A stretch of 21,982 nucleotides of DNA, from the NCBI GenBank assembly GCA_041742255.1, contig JBGSIZ010000116.1, positions 1 through 21,982 on the forward strand, written 5' to 3'. The position numbers and the translations under genes are program-made. How positions within the stretch are numbered: the stretch's first letter is position 1; each line of letters begins with the position of its first letter. Below, piece after piece: positions 8,693 through 16,256 of this stretch. The DNA comes from JBGSIZ01 sp041742255. GTDB lineage: Bacteria; Pseudomonadota; Alphaproteobacteria; Rhodobacterales; Rhodobacteraceae. The notes below the pieces were generated by a model that saw only the letters and a program-made list of their open reading frames with translations, made no database searches and was not told where the DNA came from.

Positions 8693-10033
8693 ATGCGCCT
8701 GTCCCGATATTTCCTGCCCGTTCTCAAAGAAAACCCGGCAGAGGCACAGATCGTGTCGCACCGCTACATGTTGCGCGCGGGCATGATCAAACAGCAGGCG
8801 GCCGGGATTTATTCTTGGTTGCCGCTTGGCCTGCGGGTGCTGCGCCGGATCGAAACGATCGTGAACGAGGAACAGGAACGCGCGGGCCACATCCCGTTGC
8901 TGATGCCCACGCTGCAACCGGCGGATTTGTGGCGCGAGAGCGGGCGGTATGACGATTACGGTCAGGAAATGCTGCGGATCAAGGATCGGCACGACCGCGA
9001 CATGCTCTATGGTCCCACCAACGAAGAAATGATCACCGACATTTTCCGGTCCCATGTGAACAGCTACAAAGACCTGCCGCTGACGCTTTATCATATCCAA
9101 TGGAAATTCCGGGACGAGGTCCGCCCCCGCTTTGGCGTGATGCGGGGCCGGGAATTCCTGATGAAGGACGGCTATAACTTTGACGTAGACCGGGACGCTG
9201 CCTTGCACGCCTATAACCGCCATATGGTCAGCTATCTGCGGACCTATGAACGTATGGGCCTGACCGCGATCCCGATGCGCGCGGCCTCTGGCCCGATTGG
9301 TGGTGACAACACGCATGAGTTTCTGGTGCTGGCGGCCACGGGCGAAAGCGAAGTGTTCTATGACAGCGCGGTCACCAGCCTGAAACTGGGGCAGCGCGCT
9401 ATCGACTATGACGACCGGGAACAGGTTGCGTCCGTGTGCAAGGAATTCACCACGCTTTATGCCCGCACAGACGAAACCCACGACGACGCCGCGTTTCAGG
9501 ACGTGCCCGAGGACCGCCGTATGGTCGCCCGCGGGATCGAAGTGGGGCAGATTTTCTACTTTGGCACCAAGTATTCCGAAAGCATGGGGGCGACCGTAGT
9601 GACCAAGGACGGCGCCCGCGTGCCCGTTGAAATGGGCAGCCACGGCATCGGCGTGTCGCGCCTGTTGGGCGCGATAATCGAGGCCAGCCATGACGACAAG
9701 GGCATCATCTGGCCCGAAGGTGTCACGCCGTTCCCGGTCGGTCTGGTCAACCTGAAACAAGGCGACGCCGAGGCGGACGCGGCCTGTGACGCCCTTTATT
9801 CATCGCTGTCGGCTCTTGGGCTGGAACCGCTATATGATGACCGGGACGAACGGGCCGGCGGTAAATTCGCGACGATGGACCTGATCGGGTTGCCGTGGCG
9901 GATCACGGTGGGTCCGCGCGGGCTCAAGAACGGCGTGGTCGAATTGACCTCACGCCGGACCGGGGAAAGCGTGGAATTGCCGCCCGAACAGGCTGTGGCG
10001 CGGATCGCCGAAATTTACGCGGCTCACCGGTAG
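8693..10033 (+). CDS. proS: Prolyl-tRNA synthetase, short alphaproteobacterial type
   Basis: A 446-residue class II aminoacyl-tRNA synthetase that charges tRNA-Pro. Motif 2 is seen as KFRDEVRPRFGVMRGREF at about 138-155, the PTNEE substrate loop at 108-112 and motif 3 as GIGVSRLLGAIIE at about 318-330. The C-terminal ~100 residues form the anticodon-binding domain. The protein goes directly from motif 2 into the GPIGGDNTHEF region at about 201-211 without the ~180-residue INS editing insert of E. coli ProRS, as is usual for the alphaproteobacterial group. Any editing of Ala-tRNA-Pro would need a free-standing deacylase elsewhere. The frame is open far upstream, but ATG 8693 follows AAAGGGG and opens with MRLSRYFLP, the family N-terminus. 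Confidence 0.96.
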   Translation: MRLSRYFLPVLKENPAEAQIVSHRYMLRAGMIKQQAAGIYSWLPLGLRVLRRIETIVNEEQERAGHIPLLMPTLQPADLWRESGRYDDYGQEMLRIKDRHDRDMLYGPTNEEMITDIFRSHVNSYKDLPLTLYHIQWKFRDEVRPRFGVMRGREFLMKDGYNFDVDRDAALHAYNRHMVSYLRTYERMGLTAIPMRAASGPIGGDNTHEFLVLAATGESEVFYDSAVTSLKLGQRAIDYDDREQVASVCKEFTTLYARTDETHDDAAFQDVPEDRRMVARGIEVGQIFYFGTKYSESMGATVVTKDGARVPVEMGSHGIGVSRLLGAIIEASHDDKGIIWPEGVTPFPVGLVNLKQGDAEADAACDALYSSLSALGLEPLYDDRDERAGGKFATMDLIGLPWRITVGPRGLKNGVVELTSRRTGESVELPPEQAVARIAEIYAAHR

Positions 10034-10038
10034 GGCAA

Positions 10039-10677
10039 TCAGGCGGGGATCGTGCGGCGCGCGCCGCCGCGCTGCACGACCCATTCGCCAATCGCGATAT
10101 TGATAGCCCACCAACCGACAAAAACGGTGTCGCTCAACCAGCCGGACAAGGGCGCGCCGGTGATGATGTAGATCGGGAACATTACCAACGCGATGGTGCC
10201 GGTGCCCATCCCGATGGCATAGCTGCGGATCATCCACGCCCGGTGTTGGGGCAGGTCGCGCCGCCGCGCCGCCCGGATGCCCATGACAAGCGCCCCGATC
10301 AACGCGGCCCCGGCCAGCCCCCGAAAAATATCAAGGATCGGCGTGGCCACGCTGTCCACCCGAAGGAGCAACGCCAGCCCGCCCAACCCCATTCCGATCC
10401 CCGCGACCGCAAACACCCGCCCGGTGATCCGGTGCAACCGCCCAAACCGCCGGTTCAGAACCCGCGCAAATTGCAGCGGTCCGAGCACCCCGAACAGCAC
10501 GCCAGACAGGGTGTGAACAAAGAACCAAACCGGGGCTACCATCAACCGCATACTGTCGGGCGGGACAAGCCCTGTGGGGATTTGGACCACCGTGACGGCG
10601 GCCACAAGGATCGGAATGAACGTGCAAAACGCAAGTAGGGCGACAAACGGAAGGGGTCGTGAAAACATGCGAAACAT
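10039..10677 (-). CDS. DUF2306 family integral membrane protein
   Basis: A 212-residue hydrophobic protein with six to seven predicted membrane helices. It matches what I know of DUF2306: LHRITGRVF at about residues 80-88, followed by a glycine-rich membrane helix, and HRAWMIRSYA at about 145-154. The paired His residues near membrane faces resemble haem-coordinating membrane proteins, but no function has been established. ATG 10677 has AGGA 8 bases upstream; ATG 10668 is an alternative. It follows the XRE regulator gene by 30 bases and is probably the last gene of that operon. Its stop is 5 bases from the convergent proS stop. Confidence 0.82.
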   Translation of the reverse strand: MFRMFSRPLPFVALLAFCTFIPILVAAVTVVQIPTGLVPPDSMRLMVAPVWFFVHTLSGVLFGVLGPLQFARVLNRRFGRLHRITGRVFAVAGIGMGLGGLALLLRVDSVATPILDIFRGLAGAALIGALVMGIRAARRRDLPQHRAWMIRSYAIGMGTGTIALVMFPIYIITGAPLSGWLSDTVFVGWWAINIAIGEWVVQRGGARRTIPA

Positions 10678-10707
10678 GGCAAAATCCTGTGTTTCTGGGG
10701 TTGTGGT

Positions 10708-10929
10708 TCAGTCCGGGTCAGGACCGTAAAAGAAAACCTGTTCAAGCGGTTGATCGAACGCCCGGGCGATCTTGAACGCCAGTTCGAGCGTGGGGGAATA
10801 TTTGGCGGCCTCAATGGCCACGATGGTTTGCCGGGTGACCCCGACCTTTTCGGCGAGGTCCTTTTGCGTCATTTCGCCCGCGTCAAACCGCAATCTGCGG
10901 ATGGCGTTCGATATGCGGAATTTCTCCAT
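10708..10929 (-). CDS. Small XRE-family transcriptional regulator
   Basis: The 73-residue product is almost only a helix-turn-helix domain. The HTH runs from about residue 20 to 40 (MTQKDLAEKVGVTRQTIVAI), followed by AAKYSPTLELAFKIARAFDQPLEQVF, split as SPTLELAFKIA and PLEQVF, the standard ending of the short YozG-like regulators. Such proteins bind DNA as dimers and often repress their own operon. Its ATG overlaps the stop of the membrane-protein gene upstream by one base (TGATG), which implies translational coupling. The dyad at 11395-11413, just ahead of this operon, is its most obvious possible operator. Confidence 0.88.
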   Translation of the reverse strand: MEKFRISNAIRRLRFDAGEMTQKDLAEKVGVTRQTIVAIEAAKYSPTLELAFKIARAFDQPLEQVFFYGPDPD

Positions 10930-11372
10930 CAGCACCAGACCCGGTAACTGAGCAACCGGACGGCGTCGCCCGTCAGCGCACCCACAGACATTGCAAAATA
11001 GATCGTGGTCATCGCAAACACGCCGGACACGCCAAAGGCGAGGGCCACAATCGCTCCAACTGTGCCAAAACTGGCCACCACCATGGTCACGGCCATGCCC
11101 CGCAGTTGATACGCCTTGTCGCGTTCGTCCGTGCTTACGTCTTCGTCGCGGGTCAGGATGCCGTGGACGATGGCCACTAGAATGGTCAGGGCAATGGTCG
11201 CGACAATCGTCATCGCCACGGCCCACAGGATGGTGCGGGCCCAGATTTGCAACGCATCGGGGCCTGCAAACGCGCCAGCCTGCCACAACCCATACAAAGT
11301 GATGATCACCCAGATATCGACCCCGATATTGATCAGGATTGACACAACCGCGTTGCGTTCTTCGTGGGACAT
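10929..11372 (-). CDS. Small integral membrane protein, DUF2178-like
   Basis: A 147-residue protein with four hydrophobic segments (about residues 9-33, 43-72, 93-115 and 117-142). A cytoplasmic-looking loop of about 73-92 carries the sequence STDERDKAYQLRG. This DERD motif between two membrane-helix pairs is what I know from DUF2178-type proteins, which are commonly encoded beside a short XRE regulator, as here. It might sense or modulate the regulator, but nothing is proven. ATG 11372 (MSHEERN) is preferred to ATG 11390 because AAGAGG lies 6 bases before it, whereas no Shine-Dalgarno sequence precedes the earlier ATG. Confidence 0.75.
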   Translation of the reverse strand: MSHEERNAVVSILINIGVDIWVIITLYGLWQAGAFAGPDALQIWARTILWAVAMTIVATIALTILVAIVHGILTRDEDVSTDERDKAYQLRGMAVTMVVASFGTVGAIVALAFGVSGVFAMTTIYFAMSVGALTGDAVRLLSYRVWC

Positions 11373-11394
11373 GGCCGCCTCTTGTGTCATATGA

Positions 11395-11413
11395 ACCCGA
11401 CGCAGTGTCGGGT
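11395..11413. promoter_or_regulatory. Perfect 7-base dyad, probable operator of the XRE operon
   Basis: ACCCGAC and GTCGGGT flank a 5-base spacer (GCAGT), forming a perfect inverted repeat in the gap between the divergent membrane-protein and ThuA genes. On the minus strand a TTGAAA (plus positions 11448-11453), 17 bases, then TACGTT (11425-11430) form a weak promoter with an expected RNA start near 11418. The dyad would then lie just downstream of the start, a usual repressor position. On the plus strand a TAAAAT at 11429-11434 could serve the ThuA gene, with the dyad near its -35 region. The regulator is inferred only from neighbourhood. Confidence 0.4.
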
Positions 11414-11531
11414 AAGTCGGACATAACGTAAAATGAACCAGACATTATTTCAAGGGGCCAGCGCAATAGGACCAATTGACCTACCGCAGGTTCCACGAAA
11501 TCCTGACGGGGCAATTCAAATCGGGGACAGC

Positions 11532-12245
11532 ATGGGCAAGGCACTGATCACATGGGGCGGCTGGGACGGGCACGAACCGGACAAGGTCGCGGCAATTTTC
11601 GCAGCGATGCTGAGGGATGCCGGGGCAGAGGTCACCGTGACCGACAGCCTCGACTGTTTTGACGACGCGGCGCAGTTGCGCACGCTGGACCTGATCGTCC
11701 CGGTATGGACCATGAGCCAGATTGACAAACAAAAGGTTATCAACGTGTCCGAAGCCGTGGCACACGGCACCGGCCTTGCCGGATGCCATGGCGGCATGTG
11801 CGACGCGTTCCGGGACCAGGTCCTGTGGCAATTCATGACCGGGGCCAACTGGGTCGCGCATCCGGGCGGGGACGGGGTGCCCTACCGGGTGACGATCACG
11901 GACCGCGACCATGCCTTGACGGACGGCATCGCGGATTTCGATGTGGCGACAGAACAATATTACCTGCATGTGGACCCGGCCAACCATGTGTTGGCCACCA
12001 CCCGTTTCCCGGTTGTGCCGTGGTATCACAGCCCGAACGGCCCTGTTGACATGCCCGTGGCCTGGACCCGGGCATGGGGCGAAGGGCGAGTGTATTACAA
12101 CGCCTTGGGCCACAAGGCCGACGTCATCGCAGCGGGGCCTGCGCATGAAATGCTCCGGCGCGGGCTGGTGTGGGCCATGGCGGGCAAGGCAGTCGCCGAT
12201 CCCACGCGGGCCAATGCGCTGGTGTCCCCCGGTAACCACTTCTAA
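11532..12245 (+). CDS. ThuA-like domain protein (class I amidotransferase-like fold)
   Basis: A 237-residue protein of the ThuA family (PF06283), related in fold to class I glutamine amidotransferases. The first strand MGKALITWGGWDGHEPD, the GTGLAGCHGGMCDAF segment (about 79-93) in the nucleophile-elbow position, HPGGDGVPYRVTI, and the late WTRAWGEGRVYYNALGH motif (about 178-194) are typical. Family members are tied to sugar metabolism, including trehalose-type disaccharides, but no biochemical role is certain. The frame is open 99 bases further upstream; ATG 11532 was chosen because GGGGA lies just before it and the family begins exactly there. The next gene starts 4 bases after its stop, so the two form a pair. 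Confidence 0.82.
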   Translation: MGKALITWGGWDGHEPDKVAAIFAAMLRDAGAEVTVTDSLDCFDDAAQLRTLDLIVPVWTMSQIDKQKVINVSEAVAHGTGLAGCHGGMCDAFRDQVLWQFMTGANWVAHPGGDGVPYRVTITDRDHALTDGIADFDVATEQYYLHVDPANHVLATTRFPVVPWYHSPNGPVDMPVAWTRAWGEGRVYYNALGHKADVIAAGPAHEMLRRGLVWAMAGKAVADPTRANALVSPGNHF

Positions 12246-12249
12246 TCCG

Positions 12250-12984
12250 ATGGCGCTGCCGCCAGACAGCCTTGAAACCTATATTGACCTGCACGCCAGC
12301 AGCCCGAAACGATTGCCCTATCCCCATACGCTTGCCGCGTTTGAAGCCTGCCTGAACGGCTGGGCGCATCATCGGCATTTTGTCGCCGGGGATGAGGACC
12401 GTTTTGCAAAGGCGTTCTTTGACGGCTTTGGCGATTATGTCTGCGCGCGTTTAGGGCAACCCGCGCCGCAGGGCTGGGGCGCGCTGTTGGATAGCCTTGG
12501 CGATACGCAAACGGCACATGCGCGGTTCTTCGACTTGGTCACGGATTTCGAGGTCGATCAGACCGCCGCTGCAGCCGCTGCAGTCCGGGACCTGCCCGCC
12601 CATCTGCGGCCACCACCCGAGCCAGAGCCACCGCGCCCCGATCTGGTCATCTATTTGCAAAAACTCATTGAACGCAAGGACTTGCGGCCTGGTGACGGCG
12701 GTATTGCTGCGCTTGAGTCCCATATCAAGGGCTGGATCGCGCATCGGCGAGCGGGCGAGCCCGACCGTGATGACGGCGCAACCGCAGTCCAGATTTATTT
12801 TGATGACTGGTTGGCGCAGCAAAGCCAGACAAAGGGTCACTGGGCCGACCAGATCGCGGTCTTGTGTGGGATCGACGAAGACCCCTATGCCTGCGTCCTG
12901 CGGATGGTCGCGGGCCTGCAACAGCGGCGGCGCGACGTTATCGACAAATGGCACCCTGAGTTTGGGGCGCCGGTGATCGGTTAG
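12250..12984 (+). CDS. Unrecognised protein made of two copies of one ~93-residue unit
   Basis: I do not recognise this 244-residue protein. It has no signal peptide or membrane segment. Residues about 8-100 and 132-224 align to each other by eye. Shared features are an ...LETYI/LVIYL start, AAFEACLNGWAHHR (29-42) against AALESHIKGWIAHR (153-166), FFDGFGDYV (56-64) against YFDDWLA (183-189), a Trp at 76 and 198, and a closing helix ending in L.TDF or M.AGL. The linker is an alanine run and a proline-rich stretch (PPPEPEPPRP). Both halves look helical. The ATG is 4 bases after the ThuA stop, so the two proteins are probably made together. The longer upstream frame lies inside the ThuA gene. 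Confidence 0.75.
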   Translation: MALPPDSLETYIDLHASSPKRLPYPHTLAAFEACLNGWAHHRHFVAGDEDRFAKAFFDGFGDYVCARLGQPAPQGWGALLDSLGDTQTAHARFFDLVTDFEVDQTAAAAAAVRDLPAHLRPPPEPEPPRPDLVIYLQKLIERKDLRPGDGGIAALESHIKGWIAHRRAGEPDRDDGATAVQIYFDDWLAQQSQTKGHWADQIAVLCGIDEDPYACVLRMVAGLQQRRRDVIDKWHPEFGAPVIG

Positions 12985-13053
12985 GCCCCGTGCCAAGGCT
13001 TGACCCTGACGTGCAATAGCCTCACCTTGCCGCCAACAACAAAAGGCGCAGAC

Positions 13054-14340
13054 ATGGCAGGCAGCACCGCCCCGTTTTCCCGGTTCGAATGGTTGATCGC
13101 CTGGCGGTATATCCGTGCCAAACGGGCCGAAGGCGGGGTCAGCGTGATGACCTGGATCAGCCTTTTGGGGGTCATGCTGGCGGTGTTCGCGTTGATCGTG
13201 ACGCTGGCGATCCGGTCCGGGTTTCGCACGGAATTCGTGGATACGATCCTTGGGGCCAATGCCCATGTGACGGTTTACAATGCGGCGGTGCGGTCGGATA
13301 CCGGACAGGTGGACCGCCGGATCACCGACTATGACGCGCTGGCCGAACGGTTGCGCGGGGTGCCCGATGTGACGCGGGCGGCCCCGATCACCCGGCGTCA
13401 GATCATGGCAAATTTCGGCGAGGCGAATTCCGGTGTCGAGGTGTTCGGGATCACCTACGACGACCTCTTGGGCATCCCCCGCGTGGCCGTGCCGGAGGTG
13501 TCGCAAGGCGCGATTGACCAGTTTGAAAACGGCATTGCCATCGGGTCGGGTGTCGCGCGGGAACTGGGCGTCACCATCGGCGACAAGGTCAAGATCATCT
13601 CGCCCAACGGCGCGCGCACGGCATTTGGCACCAGTCCTAGAGTGTCGGCCTACGAGGTCGTATATATCTTCACCGCCGGTCGCTATGACATCGACCGCAC
13701 ACGGGTCTATATGCCGCTCGAACAGGCGCAGACGTTTTTCAACATGGACGGTGCCGTGGACGAGATCGAGGTCATGGTCGCCGATCCCGACGCCGTCGAT
13801 GACACGCTTGGCCCGATCATTCAGGCAGCGGGTGACCGCGTGTTAGTCTGGACATGGCGGGACAGTTCGGGGGCGTTTCTGCGGGCGCTGACGGTTGAGG
13901 ACAATGTGATGTTTGTCCTTCTGTCCATCCTTGTTCTGATCGCGTCGATGAACATCATTTCCGGGTTGATCATGCTGGTGAAAAACAAGGGGCGCGATAT
14001 CGGCATCCTGCGGACCATGGGCCTGACCGAAGGGTCGGTGTTGCGGATTTTCTTTATCTGCGGGGCAGGGATCGGCACGGTTGGCACGGTTCTGGGGGTC
14101 GCGTTGGGCTGCCTGTTCGCAATCTATATCGACCCGATTTTTAGCGCGGTGAATTACCTTGCGGGCGGCGGGGTCTGGGACCCGTCGGTGCGCAATCTGT
14201 ATAATCTGCCCGCAGAATTGCGGGTGGCGGATATCGTGAAATCCATGTCCTTGTCGCTTGCGTTGTCGTGGATCGTGACGATCTTTCCGGCCCGCCGCGC
14301 CGCCCGCATGAACCCTGTCGAGGCCTTGCGCTATGAATGA
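13054..14340 (+). CDS. lolF: Lipoprotein-releasing ABC transporter permease, LolC/LolE/LolF type
   Basis: A 428-residue inner-membrane permease of the LolCDE system, which extracts mature lipoproteins from the inner membrane and hands them to the carrier LolA. It has one N-terminal membrane helix at about residues 30-53 (MTWISLLGVMLAVFALIVTLAI, split as ISLLGVML and ALIVTLAI), a large periplasmic domain (about 54-285) and three C-terminal helices with the FtsX-type KNKGRDIGILRTMG coupling motif between them. Only one permease gene lies beside lolD, as in bacteria that use a single LolF as a homodimer in place of LolC plus LolE. ATG 13054 has AAAAGG 7 bases upstream; a longer frame from 13000 lacks such a site. 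It overlaps lolD by 8 bases. Confidence 0.92.
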   Translation: MAGSTAPFSRFEWLIAWRYIRAKRAEGGVSVMTWISLLGVMLAVFALIVTLAIRSGFRTEFVDTILGANAHVTVYNAAVRSDTGQVDRRITDYDALAERLRGVPDVTRAAPITRRQIMANFGEANSGVEVFGITYDDLLGIPRVAVPEVSQGAIDQFENGIAIGSGVARELGVTIGDKVKIISPNGARTAFGTSPRVSAYEVVYIFTAGRYDIDRTRVYMPLEQAQTFFNMDGAVDEIEVMVADPDAVDDTLGPIIQAAGDRVLVWTWRDSSGAFLRALTVEDNVMFVLLSILVLIASMNIISGLIMLVKNKGRDIGILRTMGLTEGSVLRIFFICGAGIGTVGTVLGVALGCLFAIYIDPIFSAVNYLAGGGVWDPSVRNLYNLPAELRVADIVKSMSLSLALSWIVTIFPARRAARMNPVEALRYE

Positions 14341-15016
14341 TCCGGTGCTGGTGCTGACGGGCCTGACCAAGGGTTACAATCCGGGAAAACCCAATGCGGT
14401 GCAGGTGTTGCGCGGTGTCGATCTGACCGTCGCGGCCGGCGAGGTTGTGGCACTGGTGGCCCCCTCGGGTGCCGGCAAATCGACCCTGTTGCATATCGCG
14501 GGGCTGCTGGACACGCCCGACGCAGGCACAGTGTCCATCGGGGGCGAGGACATGACCCGCCTGAACGACAGGCGGCGCACCGCGGTCCGGCGGGCGCAGG
14601 TCGGGTTCATCTACCAATTCCATCATTTGTTGCCTGAATTCAGTGCGTTAGAGAACATCGTCTTGCCGCAACTGGCCAATGGCACCAGCAATTCCGACGC
14701 GACCGCACGCGCACGGATGCTATTGGACACCGTGGGTGTCGGCCCCCGCGCCGACCATCGCCCGGCGGCATTGTCGGGGGGCGAACAACAACGGGTGGCG
14801 TTCTGTCGGGCGCTGGCCAATCAACCCCGGTTGTTGCTGGCGGATGAACCCACGGGAAACCTTGACCCCGATACATCCGACAAAGTGTTTGCGGCCCTGT
14901 TGGCGCTGGTGCGGGACACCGGGCTTGCGGCGGTCATCGCGACCCACAACCTCGACCTTGCCGCGCGGATGGACCGAGTTGTCCGGCTGGACGCGGGGCG
15001 GGTTGTGCCCACCTGA
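14333..15016 (+). CDS. lolD: Lipoprotein-releasing ABC transporter ATP-binding protein
   Basis: A 227-residue cytoplasmic ABC ATPase that powers lipoprotein release with the permease encoded just upstream. Walker A is APSGAGKST (about 43-51), the Q-loop region is YQFHHLLPEFSALENI with the LLPEF stretch characteristic of LolD, the signature is LSGGEQQRVAFCRAL (about 148-162), Walker B is LLLADEPTGNLD and the switch His is in ATHNLDLA. The ATG lies inside the end of the permease gene (8-base overlap ATGAATGA), so translation is coupled. The next gene is 89 bases away and has its own strong Shine-Dalgarno sequence, so the operon probably ends here. Confidence 0.95.
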   Translation: MNDPVLVLTGLTKGYNPGKPNAVQVLRGVDLTVAAGEVVALVAPSGAGKSTLLHIAGLLDTPDAGTVSIGGEDMTRLNDRRRTAVRRAQVGFIYQFHHLLPEFSALENIVLPQLANGTSNSDATARARMLLDTVGVGPRADHRPAALSGGEQQRVAFCRALANQPRLLLADEPTGNLDPDTSDKVFAALLALVRDTGLAAVIATHNLDLAARMDRVVRLDAGRVVPT

Positions 15017-15105
15017 CGCCTCACGCAGGCGGCACGCAGTTGTGACCCATGTTACGCCCGTCTTGCGCTAGGTCAGAAGGACGTTACCGTGATGGAGGTT
15101 CCCCC

Positions 15106-15747
15106 GTGTTTCTGCGTTCTCTGACCGTTCTTGCAACGATTGCATTCAGTTTTCCCGTGGTGGCCGAACCCGTCGCCTTCAACACCGGGTGGAACGAACA
15201 AAAACTCCAGCTGTTCAACTCCAACGATTACAGTTTCGGACGCCAACTGGGCATTCAGTCTGATGGTGCCGTATCCCTAGCATGGACCCGGTTACCAAAA
15301 GCTGAATGGGGCGCGAAAAACGCCAGTTGGTCGTGGGCGGTGGAACAGTCGGTGCCAGCCACAGATCTGGCGCGCAAAGGCGGGGATGACCGCAACATCT
15401 CGGTCTATTTCGTGTTTTTGCCGCCAGATGTGGCCGAAACGCTCGAAGGGGCGGGGATCCGCCGCCTTATGGGGAACGCCGACGTGCGCATCCTGCAATA
15501 TGCGTGGGGCGGCAACCACAGCCGGGGCGCGATCCTGCCGTCGCCCTATGCACCGGGCCAAGGTGTGACGGTCGCGTTGCGGCAGGCAGGCACGGGCGGT
15601 TTCGACGAAAACGTTGATCTTGCACGCGATTATGCGGCGGCCTTTGGGGGCGCGCCGGGGGCCTTGGTGGGGTTGGCCGTGTCGGCGGACAGCGATGACA
15701 CCGCTAGCGTGATCCGTGCCAGCCTGTCGAATATGGTCCTGCGCTAG
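15106..15747 (+). CDS. Exported DUF3047 family protein
   Basis: A 213-residue protein with a Sec signal peptide (MFLRSLTVLATIAFSFPVVA, cleavage likely before EPV), so it acts in the periplasm or outside. The mature part fits DUF3047: a tryptophan-rich early part (SWSWAVEQ), GDDRNISVYFVF (about 96-107), ILQYAWGGNHSRG, LARDYAAAFGGAPGALVGLAVSADSDDT near the end, split as ARDYAAAFGG and VGLAVSADSDD. The conserved acidic residues suggest binding of a ligand or metal, but the family has no known function. The GTG start at 15106 was chosen over the longer open frame because GGAGG lies 7 bases before it and the signal peptide starts exactly there. Its TAG stop interlocks with that of the convergent gene. 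Confidence 0.8.
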   Translation: MFLRSLTVLATIAFSFPVVAEPVAFNTGWNEQKLQLFNSNDYSFGRQLGIQSDGAVSLAWTRLPKAEWGAKNASWSWAVEQSVPATDLARKGGDDRNISVYFVFLPPDVAETLEGAGIRRLMGNADVRILQYAWGGNHSRGAILPSPYAPGQGVTVALRQAGTGGFDENVDLARDYAAAFGGAPGALVGLAVSADSDDTASVIRASLSNMVLR

Positions 15748-16178
15748 ACCTTCTGGGTCACGAAAACACCCAAGGCCATCAACGCGATGCCCCCTGCCCG
15801 CGACCAGGTCAGGGGGTTGGGCGTGGCGGTAAACAACCCGAAATGGTCGATCATCGCCGCTGATATCAACTGGCCCAGCAGGACAAGGAAAACGGCGTTG
15901 CCCACGCCGATCTTTGGCGCGATCCAGGTGATGGACAACACATAGAACGCCACCAGAAAACCCGCCAAAAACAGGTGCTTGGGTGCGGATGAGAGTTTAG
16001 CAAAACCGCCCGGCCCGGTCAGAAGGGCGGTCAGCAGCGCCACCCCAAACGCCACCGCAAACAACACCGTCGCCGCCGCCGCCGGGGCCCCGATGGTGCG
16101 CCCAAGGGCCGCGTTCAGCGCGGCAAGGATCGGCACACCTATGCCGGCCAAGAGCATCACAACATATGGCGTTTGCAT
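15744..16178 (-). CDS. YdcZ/DUF606-type DMT-superfamily membrane transporter
   Basis: A 144-residue protein with five hydrophobic segments and the small-DMT layout of the DUF606/YdcZ family: a first helix running into GIGVPILAALNAALGR (about 12-27), the ITWIAPKIGVGNAVFLVLLGQLISA region in the middle, and a WSRAGGIALMALGVFV closing helix. These proteins are putative transporters related to multidrug/metabolite carriers; the cargo is unknown. ATG 16178 is preferred over two in-frame ATGs upstream because GAGG (minus strand, 16188-16191) lies 9 bases before it and the first helix starts a few residues later. It diverges from the cytochrome c gene, with the FnrL-like box between them. Confidence 0.82.
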   Translation of the reverse strand: MQTPYVVMLLAGIGVPILAALNAALGRTIGAPAAAATVLFAVAFGVALLTALLTGPGGFAKLSSAPKHLFLAGFLVAFYVLSITWIAPKIGVGNAVFLVLLGQLISAAMIDHFGLFTATPNPLTWSRAGGIALMALGVFVTQKV

Positions 16179-16191
16179 GGCGGACATCCTC

Positions 16192-16205
16192 ATGATCTGG
16201 ATCAA
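16192..16205. promoter_or_regulatory. FnrL/FNR-like binding site upstream of the cytochrome c gene
   Basis: ATGAT-CTGG-ATCAA differs from the Rhodobacter FnrL consensus TTGAT-N4-ATCAA at one position. Its centre is at 16198.5. A -10-like TTTTAT at 16228-16233 (four of six matches) would start RNA near 16240, which places the site at about -41.5, the standard position for class II activation by FNR-type regulators. The downstream gene is a cytochrome c, a typical member of this regulon. The site could instead or also act on the divergent YdcZ-type gene, where it lies directly upstream of the ribosome binding site. Confidence 0.5.
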
Positions 16206-16256
16206 TGCAAGCGGCAGGCTGCCGTGTTTTTATTGGAAAAACAACAGGAGGCCGAG

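Noticed and set aside
8693..10033. A missing editing domain in ProRS as a deletion.
   Set aside because: The short form without the insert is the normal alphaproteobacterial type, and both flanking motifs are intact.
15017..15031. CGCCT/AGGCG hairpin right after lolD as a terminator.
   Set aside because: The stem is only 5 bases and no T run follows, so an intrinsic terminator is not supported.
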